Shown one piece after another: positions 1 through 10,001 of a DNA stretch of 64,000 nt (the stretch's first letter is position 1; every line of letters begins with the position of its first letter). The notes beneath the pieces are model-generated. The model saw nothing but the letters and a program-made list of their open reading frames with translations, was not told the origin of the DNA and did no database searches. The stretch is from Oopsacas minuta (lineage: Eukaryota; Porifera; Hexactinellida; Lyssacinosida; Leucopsacidae): assembly GCA_024704765.1 (NCBI GenBank), contig JAKMXF010000111.1, positions 1,561,627-1,625,626 of the forward strand, written 5' to 3'. Made by a program: the position numbers and the translations under genes.

Positions 1-262
1 TTAGTTTGGTCGTTAATAGCAAAATTCTGTTTCAAAGCAAGTTGTTCTAATCCACTTTTCATTTCTGCTAGCTCTTTCAAGTTATCAATGTTTGTTTTGT
101 TGTTAATTTCGAAGGCTAATTTTAACTAATTCAGCTTAAGGAGAAGTTCATTTTTTTCGAGTTAAGGCTTGTGTAACTATTTTATTGAAATGTTCGTTAA
201 TGTCAGCTGCAATTTTCTCAAAGATATCTTCAGCTGGGATATTAGGTTGAATAGTTGCCGTT
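1..262 (-). pseudogene. NHL-family coiled-coil fragment (decayed, cut by window edge)
   Basis: Read on the minus strand, this stretch encodes a charged, helical segment with motifs such as PAEDIFEKIAADINEHFNKI, then KNELLLKLN and later NIDNLKELAEMKSGLEQLAL. It resembles the coiled-coil N-terminal region of the NHL-repeat genes at 6.1 and 18.3 kb. The frame breaks near a run of A/T around 155-165 (a one-base shift) and a stop follows, so it does not read as one protein. It runs off the left edge of the window, so any NHL propeller would lie outside. The similarity is in style and heptad pattern, judged by eye. An exon of a real gene with an assembly error is an alternative. Confidence 0.5.
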
Positions 263-645
263 TGAGAAAACAGTAACTATCTCAATGAATTATATACAAT
301 TACTGTAGCTATAAATAACTTATAATATTAAATTACAACTACGATAAGTATATTAAATCTTACCTTACTTATAAACCAAATAAGAAAGAGCACGCATGGG
401 ACTTACTTATCCAAAATCGGTCCTGGAAGGATCGATTTTGAAATCAGTCACTCCCACGGTGCTGAATGTTATTTATACAAATAGGCCAAGGAATACCAAG
501 AGGGCTTGCTGCAATTCTGTGAGAATATGACCCAAAATATCCATGTTTCTGTAGAACATCAACATAAGTAACTTTAATAATATAAACAAAACAGAGAATT
601 AAGTAAATTTACAATCAAATCAAATGAAACTATTTATACATAATT
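263..645. other. Intergenic, no feature seen
   Basis: AT-rich sequence between two minus-strand relics. I see no open frame, no repeat shared with the rest of the window and no RNA gene. Confidence 0.4.
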
Positions 646-3124
646 CTAAGTGTTAATCAGCCAATCAGGAAGCGTTCTGTTAAGCCTAATAAGTAATTCC
701 TTTAATAGTTTATTATGCGCGGAATATACATTCCTAAGATACACAATTTCCTCTGAAGATATTTCTTGATAATTTCTGCCTTTACTAGGGCCCAGACATC
801 TACTAACCCCACTCATATCTACCGGACAGAAATACCCTTTCTTCTCATCAAATCGTACCGAGCTGTTTATATCTCTCCTAACAGTAATATTGACAAACTT
901 TAAAACTTGTTCAATCGCAGAGATTGGATTTTTGGTTATCTGACCCCCATCTATAAATATGATATGATAATTTGGGAAATATATAAGCCAATAAAGAATG
1001 TGTTTATAGCATAAACCAGCTCAATACCAGGAAATTTCAATTTATCAACAGATTATCTTGTGAGTTTATTCATGAAATTATTCTGTAGTATATCAATAAA
1101 ACTATAATTTTGAGCGAGAATATTTCTATGTACCCTTTGGTGTTGGAACCATGAATACACTCGCTCTACTGGATCTCTGAGTATGATAACTATGTGTGAA
1201 TTTGGGAGAAGAGTATGTATACGTTGCGGACACATTTTGTGGTCAAAGTAAGTAGCAGATTTTTCAATAAGAATGGTGTTTGTGGGTAATGGGAATCTAG
1301 ACTGATACCAATCTATGCCAAAGAGACATCCAGACGAATTTGAGAAAAATTGAATTTCTTCAAAAGAATCAGGATCTTTATAACTCGTTGAGAATTCAGG
1401 GAGATTAACTAGAAATGAGAGGAGGGCAGTTGACCCCGTTTTCTGCGGGCCTACTAATAAAATCCGCGGGGTTCTCTGACAGGCAATATCCCCTGAATAA
1501 ATATCTGCATGTCTAGAATTTAGCAGTGAGTTACATGGCAAATTCCATAACGGAATTATATCTCCAGGGAAAGTTTTAAAATATATATCAGCTAATTGTA
1601 ACTGTGATCTGTACACTAGTTTAATCTGTGGCCATCTTTGAACGAATGTTATGAGTTCCTCAAACATAATTTGAGCAAGATTATCCCCAGCAAAGTTAGA
1701 GAAGTGTGTCATAAATATATTTACAGGATTATACAACAAACTTTCAAACACACTACCACCACGTGGTGACCTATAAAACTCACTCTTTCCTCCTTTAACT
1801 CTTTGAAGTAATTAGTACTAGTATCGAAAGATAAACCCCTCCTCAAATGATGAGGCCATAATGTAGGATATTGTTCTGTAGAGGTCACTGTTACATAACC
1901 CAACTTCTGCCAGGATTTGTATAGTGGAAGATATATAGGATATACACCTGAATGGTGAGGTGTTACTGAGTAGCCTGTTGTTGTTATTGACAAGTTATGG
2001 AGAGAGGAGAACTCCAAGTCTTTGGTCATACTATCAATCAAGGAATCTTCTGTTAATTTATGAGGCTGTGAATGTGATCAAATGTGTCCAAACCATGTGA
2101 ATTTAGGCGCTAATTCGATTAACATCTGATCAGCCTTCTTCGTGAATTCATTTCCGGTTTGATAAAATGAACCACAATAACCCAAATTGTATCTGAAACC
2201 AGGGATTCGCTTTTGAATAAAATTTTGAGATTCTACCAACCTATTCACATCTTTTTCAAGCATTCTCAATTCTGTTTTAGCAAGAAATACGTCATCAATA
2301 TCAGCCATAATATATCTATCTAGTGAATAGCTAACATTCTTGTACTGTAACCATAGTAACGTAAAGTGTCTAAAAATATCAAATTAGACAGCCAATATAA
2401 AAGCTGGACTTCAAAATATACTTTTCTGATAGAATCAATTTCTCCAACATCATAAATGATAACCCAGCAACCATTATAGTCATAGGAATCTGTGTATAGC
2501 AACGGTTGGTATGTAGGATGTAGAGATTTAAAACAGGCGAAATTTCCAGAAAAACCAGACTCAAGATATGTGATTTTTGGGCGCGTTATGTGATAAATTG
2601 GACTGGAGATTGTTGAGAAATTTAAATGTGTATTTTGGTAAATATTAGAGACGAGAAATGTTTGATGTGTTTCACTGTCAGAAGATAAAATTATGAAAGA
2701 ATAATTAACAGCCAGACAGTATTGAGAAATATCTTTGTAATTATTTTCGGGGGATAATTGTATAAATCGAATCAGAGAATATTATAATAGAATAATGGTT
2801 CTTAGCGGAAGAATTAAGCGCGGGTAACTCACACTTCTGATTAAATATGCAAATATTAAACTCTATACGAAGGTGTTGAAGATATTTAATCACAAATTTA
2901 TTATCATTTTGCATAATTATTAGTGCTTTGTGACCAAGAGACGTTGTTCTGATACTATTCATAGATAGATGTGTTTGTGTAGGGATAATCTAATTTGTAT
3001 CAGTTCTATGAGAAGGAAGGATATTACTGTAGAAAAGGAATACTATTAGTAAAGTTGATAGAATTATTGTTAGGGAGAATTTACTCCATCTTATCACCAT
3101 TTGTAAGCTTCCCATAGAAGTCAT
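646..3124 (-). pseudogene. NDST: Heparan sulfate N-deacetylase/N-sulfotransferase (NDST) pseudogene, intronless
   Basis: NDST is a type II Golgi enzyme that N-deacetylates and N-sulfates glucosamine in heparan sulfate. The whole family layout can be followed in order: a start ATG at 3122-3124 with a membrane anchor of about 20 residues; the deacetylase domain with LDRYIMADIDDVFLAK and SVTPHHSGVYP; then the sulfotransferase domain with the PAPS-binding loop VGPQKTGSTALL, FEEIQFF, GIDWY, EKSATYFD and a C-terminal CLGPSKGRNY. The similarity is continuous without introns, but I count seven breaks: in-frame stops at 2990-2992 (TAG), 2078-2080 (TGA where vertebrate NDSTs have Trp in an HMWSH motif) and 1053-1055 (TAA), plus frame changes near 2755, 2340, 1770-1800 and 1030. 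Intact long genes nearby argue against poor assembly as the cause. It is most likely a processed or decayed copy. Very short introns could explain some breaks, but not the Trp-to-stop change. Confidence 0.85.
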
Positions 3125-4076
3125 GAATAATTCTTCCCTGCTAATTAACAAAATATACAAATATTCATATTGTACAATCAACTCCACATATATCAAAGGA
3201 ATTCTAGCAGTCTTTAGATATAACGGGAAGTAACTGTGTACTATCATGGAGAGGAGCTTGATGCCACAGGCGTTTAATGTGTACCAGTATTAATGGAGGT
3301 TTATACTGGTACTAGACGACAGGTAATGGATCTATGGGGCAAAGAAATGGAAAGTTCATACTCAAAATAGGTGAAACAATTGTATAAAGCATTACTAACA
3401 ATCTATAATGTTCTGGTAAATACGTTCTGAGTAAATAGTAAACAAAAATTGAAATAAGCTATAATGCTGGTAACAATTCCATTTTAATTATAAGAGTTAT
3501 GCTGTCTTCTTTACAATATTTAGCTTCTAATATTTCAGTGTTTGAAATGAATACAGTTCCTAAACCGCTATCCATAGCATCTATATACTAAGGCAATGGC
3601 ACTCCATTGAAATTTTGGACCATGGATTGTCATTACCATCGACTTTCAAAGTATAATGTATTATCTATAGTTGTGATTCTACTGCTTCTAGTTAATTATT
3701 AATCATCAGATTAAATGATTTACCACACCCGGCCTGATTAATTTAATATTAGAAGATTCAAAATCAACATAATAGATTTTAATAAGTCAAACCATATATT
3801 TAACAGTACAATACGTATATGTAGTATACAATAAATAACATAATACATTCTCTTAGTAGTAGTAACAGTAATATATTATACTATCATAAACGTCCAGCTG
3901 AACATAACAAATCGAATAACAATACAATAGCTTCAGTCTTCTACACAAAATTCTAACAGTAAAATGATCTAAAAATGAACAAAGAAAAATTATTTGTATT
4001 TTTTAAGCTTAGTATTATCCCTATTTAAAACCATAAAATTGTAATTGCGGACTCTCTTCGACAAGATGATATTTGA
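3125..4076. other. Intergenic, no feature seen
   Basis: About 950 bases of AT-rich sequence upstream of the NDST relic and downstream of the P-like transposase. I find no gene, RNA or clear terminal repeat here. Confidence 0.4.
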
Positions 4077-5554
4077 CTATGTAACACACAATTTCTTCAA
4101 TACGTCCCGATTCCAAACGCCACAGGAGCAACAATCATTCCAAACATCAGTATATTTCTCTGAAATGATTGTCATAGAAATGAGTACCAACAAACTACGG
4201 GACTGTGCAGAATAGAATTTCTTGCTGAGGGAATCACAGTTATCTATCATCAGAAAGGCTTTATACAAGATAGTAACAGACTTTACTACACAAGAAGAAG
4301 GATATTTAAGAGAACCTCGATCTACTAAATTAATCAAAGTATATTGAGAACCAACGTCATTATTAACTTCTAGGAGTCTATCTGTTGTTAAAAGATCGTA
4401 ACAAGATTGACAAGTATTTGACTTTTTATGTAAGAGAAGACTGCATATCCTGCTATATAGATGAGGCATTCAATCTGAGAAACTTCTAATTCAATGAGCG
4501 AGATATCATTCAATATAGTCATATAAGGTTCTATATCGAGTTGCTTTTCATCACTTATAAACTCACAATCGTCTGCGAATTGCCTAAGGTATTCTTTTAG
4601 TGAAACGTTATCTGCCAAACCATATTTTATATCAAAAACTTTTAAAAGGTTGGAAAGTTGGAGTCTTCGTTCGCTTTCTAAAACTTGGTTAAAAGATATT
4701 TGATAGTGAGACCCTGACATTTGTCTGTATAATCCAAAATGGTGTTCTAAAGCATCATTTTGTATTCTCGCAGTAAGAAGATATTGGTACCCACAATTTT
4801 CAGTTAGTTGTTTGACTAGTAGTGGTAATGCCTCACATGTATGTCTAAAGCTGGTAAAGGTTTGTGGCGTTAATTTTCCGGACAAAAAAGGTAGATTAAC
4901 CCAACTATCCAACCAGGAGACCACGTTGTTCAAAAAGAGCAACCGAAAATCGTCTGGGTATATTGGGGCTGAAAATTCATCATTAAAACGTATATTTTTC
5001 CCAACCCAGTTCACATTGAATATTTTCCATATCCGGTTAATAAGATCAAGAAAATCTACTGTTTGATTGATGTGTTTGGTGTCATTTTCGATTTTCCACG
5101 CTAATAGCCCAGCAGATGTTGTCTCATGAAAAATTTTCAATGCAAAACTGACATTTTGCCGTTCTAAGCTTGAGGGCCAACAAGCTTTCGCTGTTAATTT
5201 TGGTGCTCGTTTCAATAAATTACATCTATCCGATCTAAACAAATCTCGTATATCTTGAAATCGAGCGTAACAAATATCTGGATATACAGATTTAGAGATC
5301 AAATTGGCAGTAGAAATGCTGGCCCTAGGGATGGAGAGGTAAAAGTTTTTGTTAGTGTCAATGATGTTTTGAATACTTACTAGACATTCGTCGAACTTCG
5401 GAAAAATGAAAGTGTTGTCAATATTTTTGAGATTCAACCAATTATTTCGGATGCACTTAATGATATGAACACTATCAAAAAGCAAAATTAAATTTCTATG
5501 TGGGTTGCAGGGGTGTTGTACTTTTGGCTCCAGTTTCGAACTAGTTGAAAACAA
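4077..5554 (-). pseudogene. P-element/THAP9-like transposase, 5'-truncated and frameshifted
   Basis: A 388-codon frame (5554 to 4388) carries hallmarks of the P-element/THAP9 transposase family. These are the FDSVHIIKCIRNNWL segment in the RNase-H-like region, and near the C-terminus the TARIQNDALEHHFGLYRQ block, which corresponds to the conserved family pattern of N-Q-D-x-L-E-x-x-F. The next conserved block (IAGYAVFSYIK, then a C-x-x-C motif TCQSCYDLL) is split between two frames at an AAAAAG run near 4435-4440. A one-base deletion therefore disrupts the protein, and the second frame continues to 4077. The N-terminal THAP zinc finger is missing: the sequence ends abruptly at the undetermined base 5581. 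Cut-and-paste mobilisation was its role. This copy looks dead. Confidence 0.8.
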
Positions 5555-5580
5555 TTTGTATAAACGAACGTTCAGTGGAT

Positions 5581-5581
5581 N
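5581..5581. other. Single undetermined base (N), probable assembly junction
   Basis: The only non-ACGT base in the window. The P-like transposase homology stops just before it on the minus strand and a Merlin transposase begins immediately after it on the plus strand. It is probably a closed gap or scaffold join. Confidence 0.9.
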
Positions 5582-5941
5582 ATGATTCCAGTTCCCGATC
5601 GCTCAGGTGCAACCCTACTTCCCATCATTCAGCGATATGTATTACCTGGAACTACCATCCATTCAGACGAATGGGCTGCTTATAATGTTGTCCCAGCTGT
5701 AGGCTACGATCATCACACTGTGAACCACTCTGAGAATTTTGTGGTTCCAATTGACGGTACCCATACACAAGGGATAGAAAACGCTTGGGGTGTGGTCAAG
5801 AAAAGGCAAAGAAGAGGCCAAACAACAAATCCTGAATTGCTAGAATCCCACCTTATCGAGTCTTGTTGGAGAAGAAAGAATAAAGGAAACATCCTAAACA
5901 GCATCGTCAAGTCCATTAGAGAATTATATCCTGTTGTGTAA
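5582..5941 (+). mobile_element. Merlin-type (IS1595/ISXO2-like) transposase, 3' fragment
   Basis: The 119-codon frame matches the C-terminal half of the DDE transposase of Merlin elements, the eukaryotic relatives of bacterial IS1595/IS1016. Visible signatures are VPDRSGATLLPIIQ, the second catalytic Asp in IHSDEWAAY, the NHSENFV segment, and the third catalytic region HTQGIENAWGVVKKRQRR. The first catalytic Asp and the N-terminal zinc-binding part are absent, because the element starts at the undetermined base 5581. The ATG at 5582 is therefore not a credible native start. The frame runs intact to the TAA at 5939-5941, so the decay may be recent or the rest may lie in an assembly gap. Confidence 0.85.
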
Positions 5942-6105
5942 TATAGTATACCAACTATCCTACCAAACAAAGTTGCCGTTTATTTGAATAATTATACGTA
6001 TACTAGATCGAACAGGGATTTATTTACCCAATTAGAAGTATAAATCTGTAGATGTGTGATCAATTGTTTGTAATACTGTCCAGGTAAGATATCCTTTTTC
6101 ATCAC

Positions 6106-6315
6106 AGATTGAGAGAGTGCGAGTAGAGCTAGGAGAGAAAGTGGCCAGATCTCACAAGTTACTGGATGAGAGAAAAGCAGTACTCATGTCGAGCTACAGA
6201 AATTAGAGGATAGCTACACAGAGGATTTAATTACAAGGCAAATTGATCAATTAAGATTTACGAGAGAGCAAATTGTATTTACCCTTACAGAAAATGAAAT
6301 CAAGAAACCCTCAAA
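6106..6315 (+). pseudogene. Frameshifted 5' coiled-coil part of the NHL gene at 6.3 kb
   Basis: Translating this stretch gives consecutive coiled-coil pieces in different frames: IERVRVELGEKVARSHKLLD, then LEDSYTEDLITRQIDQLRFT, then NQETLKLSAAPLDARMRELE, which runs into the propeller frame. Frame changes fall near 6200 and 6300. A pyrimidine-rich tract ending in CAG at about 6105 looks like a splice acceptor, so an upstream exon may exist. Either the gene has lost its 5' half, or two indels are sequence errors. Confidence 0.5.
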
Positions 6316-6342
6316 TTGAGTGCAGCTCCACTGGATGCCCGT

Positions 6343-7260
6343 ATGAGAGAGCTAGAAAACAAGCTAGATACAACTAGAAACGGGATGAAGGAAGTAGAGT
6401 TAGTGTGGGATGGAAAATTGGAAGGATTATTGAACTCAACTGGCTGTATTCGAGTAAGGGGGCTACCTGACTATAGGGTGAAATTTAATCCTACCCTATT
6501 AGTTGGTAAGCACAAGGAAAAGTTCTCGACAACATCTGGTGAGTTCCAGTATCCTCGAGCAATTGCTATTCACTCAGAAACGAATAATATCTATATATGT
6601 GACTGCGGAAATAATAGAGTACAAGTTTTTAACGAATCCTTAGAATTCCTATTTAAGATAAGTAGTCAGATGAAATCACCAGCTGGTATCTGTATCAATC
6701 TCGACAGAGTATACGTCACACAATCAATTATTCATTGTCTAGCTGTGTACTCTATTAGAGGCATATTCATAGCATCTGCTGGGAGAGAAGGCCGAAAAGA
6801 ACTTGAATTTGCTTATCCAAAAGGAGTTGCTGTTTCAACACAGAATAATATATTGTATATTTGTGACTGGCTTAATAATCGCATTCAATGTTTGAATACA
6901 GATCTTAGTTTCAATTCATTTATCTGTGACGTTCCCTTACCCAAAGATATAAAAGTTACTTCAAGAGATATTCTAGTGCTGACAGGAGGAGATCCTTGTA
7001 TACGAATTTATGATCATTCTCATGTATTATCACGTGAGATAATTCCTTGTGGAGGTCAATTATCAGAATCAGGTTACTTCTGTCTAGACACTGAATCAAA
7101 TATTATTATTTCAGCTCAATGTGTTTTAATATATTCTTACAGGGGCGAGCTGATACACAAGTTCGGTAAATTCAACAACTTGAGAGGGATTGGTTTAGAT
7201 TCTAACTGTAGAATTGTTGCTGTTTCTGAGGACACAAATTCATGTGTTCATTTATTTTAA
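6343..7260 (+). CDS. NHL-repeat beta-propeller protein (C-terminal part; 5' end damaged)
   Basis: About 305 codons from the first ATG in this frame; the frame is open further upstream, to about 6316. After a short helical segment come NHL-type repeats, recognisable as FQYPRAIAIHSETNNIYICD followed by NNRVQVF, FAYPKGVAVS with ILYICDWLNNRIQCL, and later blades ending GIGLDSNCRIVAVS. NHL propellers occur in TRIM/RING-NHL proteins and mediate protein or RNA binding. No RING or B-box is visible in the remaining sequence. Relatives lie at 17.0-17.3 kb and 18.3-19.6 kb, indicating local duplication. The coiled coil just upstream is split by two frame changes, so the locus may be a pseudogene with a still-open 3' part. 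Confidence 0.6.
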   Translation: MRELENKLDTTRNGMKEVELVWDGKLEGLLNSTGCIRVRGLPDYRVKFNPTLLVGKHKEKFSTTSGEFQYPRAIAIHSETNNIYICDCGNNRVQVFNESLEFLFKISSQMKSPAGICINLDRVYVTQSIIHCLAVYSIRGIFIASAGREGRKELEFAYPKGVAVSTQNNILYICDWLNNRIQCLNTDLSFNSFICDVPLPKDIKVTSRDILVLTGGDPCIRIYDHSHVLSREIIPCGGQLSESGYFCLDTESNIIISAQCVLIYSYRGELIHKFGKFNNLRGIGLDSNCRIVAVSEDTNSCVHLF

Positions 7261-7784
7261 ATTGGATTGTTAATATTAGTATAGTATTTTTGTTTAGTTT
7301 TGAAAATATTTGACGAATCTAATATTTTAATGAGCCATCAAGTCCGAAGGCTCTCGATATCTCTCGGGGCTTTAGTCTGTAGACAAAAAGTGAAGGAGCA
7401 TTTATTAATTGGCGATACGATAGGGAATTCATAATGAAATTTGTGTTTCAAAACGTAATACTATAGGTTATGATTATTCTTCCATTGTCCTTGGCGCTTC
7501 CAACCATAGCATTCCACCCTTTTAGACTATAAAACCAACCATACACGATGCAACAAATTTGCATGATGCTTGGATCATTGTTACTTCCACTTGTTTGGGA
7601 ATTTTCAGGGCTAATTTGTTCATACAACTTTGTGGTGATCGTGTGTGTTGCTTCGTTACATAAATTAGTTGCATTGTTGATGATGGGCTACAGAGCAGCC
7701 TTGATTTTTATCGCAGATATTCTAACTAATAATACTATACTATTCATTCCTCTTATTTGTATCTATTCAAGTAATTACCTATAG
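7261..7784. other. Intergenic between NHL gene and coiled-coil gene
   Basis: No convincing gene. A hydrophobic 78-codon frame (7548-7784) ends in a TAG directly abutting the ATG of the next gene, but it resembles no family and is best read as 5' leader. Confidence 0.4.
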
Positions 7785-10001
7785 ATGACATCTGACAGAA
7801 TTCCGCCTGAGAATCTTAACGACACACAACATGGTGAGACAACAAATAGATTGCATCAACTGGAAAAAGATTTTCGTTTCAACATTCTTCTTTTATCTGA
7901 AAGAGACTCTGTAATAGAAAATTATCAAGCTACAATTCAGAAACTTTGTTACCTAATAATTGAAAATGGTCTTGCAACTCGTGACCAGATGGAATTCATT
8001 TTACAAAATATGATGGTAAAACAACAAGACATCATTCCAGTAAATAAATCCACGCAATGCTCGCTGATCAAACAATGTGATGACATGTGTGAGGACAATG
8101 TCACTACTTTTCGAACTTCTTTACCCCCAAATTCTATTAACGAGGATATATCTTCCAAATTGCAGCAATTTCTGCAGATCTCTCAATCATATCTGATGGC
8201 TACTTTAGAGCGAGATAATTCCCATCAGAATAAGGAGCAAGAATATAATATTATGGCTATGGAATTGCAAAGTACTAATTCAAAAATATCTCAACTCAAA
8301 GATATTAACACAAATTTATCAAATCATGTATCAAGCTGCAAATCAGAATACCAAGGACTAAGTCTGGATAATAAACAACTTGTAGAACAAGTTTCAGCAC
8401 TTCAAGACGAATTCTCTGTCCAGAGATCTCTCTTTCATAGTTTTTATAGGAGTAAAGAAAGGGCTTTTTTGGATGCCAAGGAAAAGTTCGTTGATATTGA
8501 ATCAAAACTCATTAATGAAATTGAAACTTTACAATTAGAAATAACTAATTTGAAAAGTCAATCTACGCAATGTGTGTATAGTTACGACGAAGAACATAGA
8601 AATCTTTTATACAAAAACTGTAAATTGACTAAGTTACTATTCGTACTCAAGGAGTTTATCTTAAACGAAAGAAACGTTTTCTTACATCAAATAGCATCTA
8701 AAGATAATCAAACAGAGAAATTGAGTGCTGATATTCAAATGCTCAAAGCCACCCAGGCAATAAAATCTGACGAAATAATTACTTTACAGAAAGAATTAAC
8801 TGAATACCAAAAGAAACACAAAATCTTAGTTCAAGAAAATAGACAGGTTGAGTTAGATCTGCTACACAGTTACGAAGAACGTGAACAGGTGTTAACAGCT
8901 GCACATCAAGCTAGATTAGAGAATATTTGTATTGAACACCAACAATTGGTTGCGAACTTAAAAGAATCGAATGACGAAATTATTCAACTTGAGGAATCGT
9001 TAATGTCTTTGAAAATTGAAAAAGACAAATGTTTAGAATTAATTATCCCTGACATTAATTCAGTTGATATCACTACAGACTATCTACCCAATAAAATTAG
9101 CGAATTGTTGGGCCATAATGTGAATCTAAGAGAAGTGATAGAAGAAATGAAATCTACCATTGAATCTTTGAACTCTTCCAAAAAAGCAACTCATAATACT
9201 ACAGAAACTTCAAATACACTTAGCCTAGAATACGGCGAATTACCTTTGAGGAAACTAAACTTCATCCCTGATTTGATGAATATAACTGATAGAAATGTAG
9301 AGATTAACAAATTTGAAACACTTCAATCACAATTAGATCAGAAAACAAACGAATTAAAGCAGCTGGACGGGACTATTGAGGATCTAAAATCTGTATTATC
9401 ACAAAAGGATTCTCTTATCAATTCCTTCAATCAACACTTTTCACTTTTGAAATCATTTTCTCAACCTACCTCTCTCTCAAAACTCTCAATCATATCCAAA
9501 GACACTACACAAGAAGAATTCAATCCCAAAATGAAAATATTTGCTCAGAGATATATATCATTAATGAGAGAGAAGTATAGACTGGTTGAGACGAACCATA
9601 AGCTGAAACTTGTAAATGCTGATTTGAAGGAGAAATATATGGAATTAGCTTCTAAATCAACTAATCCTGAATCACAACAACAAACGGTCGATCCTACTGA
9701 GCTACAAGAAGTATATACATTTACCCAAAACAATATACCAAATAAATTGTCTGAAGAAATCCAATTTGAGAATACAAATGAGATTCTATCTAGCCCTGTA
9801 GTTCCTATTAATCTTAGTTCCAGTCCTAATCCCCAAAACTCTACACTTCTATCATTCAATATAAGCAATCAGTGTCCTGATTGGTTTAATGATACCAACT
9901 TCCAGCAGGCTTTATTTTATGCTGATAATCCAGAACTAATAGATCATGATTATTCTATATCTAATTCTAAAGTAATTACTGGCAGTAACCCTATCTCTTA
10001 A
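7785..10001 (+). CDS. Long coiled-coil protein, 738 residues, function unknown
   Basis: A single uninterrupted frame from ATG 7785 to TAA at 9999-10001, with no intron needed. The protein is rich in Gln, Glu, Lys, Asn and Leu. Heptad-like spacing runs almost throughout, roughly residues 55-640, interrupted by a few Ser/Thr-rich breaks. The C-terminal 90 residues are Asn/Ser/Pro-rich and probably disordered. There is no signal peptide, membrane segment or catalytic motif. Such layouts are typical of centrosomal, ciliary or Golgi scaffold proteins, but no family signature lets me name it. The intact length in an AT-rich background makes a real gene very likely. Neighbours are the NHL gene upstream and INTS9 downstream on the same strand. 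Confidence 0.8.
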   Translation: MTSDRIPPENLNDTQHGETTNRLHQLEKDFRFNILLLSERDSVIENYQATIQKLCYLIIENGLATRDQMEFILQNMMVKQQDIIPVNKSTQCSLIKQCDDMCEDNVTTFRTSLPPNSINEDISSKLQQFLQISQSYLMATLERDNSHQNKEQEYNIMAMELQSTNSKISQLKDINTNLSNHVSSCKSEYQGLSLDNKQLVEQVSALQDEFSVQRSLFHSFYRSKERAFLDAKEKFVDIESKLINEIETLQLEITNLKSQSTQCVYSYDEEHRNLLYKNCKLTKLLFVLKEFILNERNVFLHQIASKDNQTEKLSADIQMLKATQAIKSDEIITLQKELTEYQKKHKILVQENRQVELDLLHSYEEREQVLTAAHQARLENICIEHQQLVANLKESNDEIIQLEESLMSLKIEKDKCLELIIPDINSVDITTDYLPNKISELLGHNVNLREVIEEMKSTIESLNSSKKATHNTTETSNTLSLEYGELPLRKLNFIPDLMNITDRNVEINKFETLQSQLDQKTNELKQLDGTIEDLKSVLSQKDSLINSFNQHFSLLKSFSQPTSLSKLSIISKDTTQEEFNPKMKIFAQRYISLMREKYRLVETNHKLKLVNADLKEKYMELASKSTNPESQQQTVDPTELQEVYTFTQNNIPNKLSEEIQFENTNEILSSPVVPINLSSSPNPQNSTLLSFNISNQCPDWFNDTNFQQALFYADNPELIDHDYSISNSKVITGSNPIS

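Noticed and set aside
2078-2080. TGA read as tryptophan (alternative genetic code)
   Set aside because: Only one such case, within a copy that also has TAG, TAA and frameshifts; intact genes such as INTS9 and the dynein end or stay open as expected under the standard code.
7548-7784. Hydrophobic 78-codon frame directly before the coiled-coil gene
   Set aside because: No family resemblance, AT-driven Leu/Ile/Cys composition, and it stops at the base before the next ATG; most likely leader sequence.
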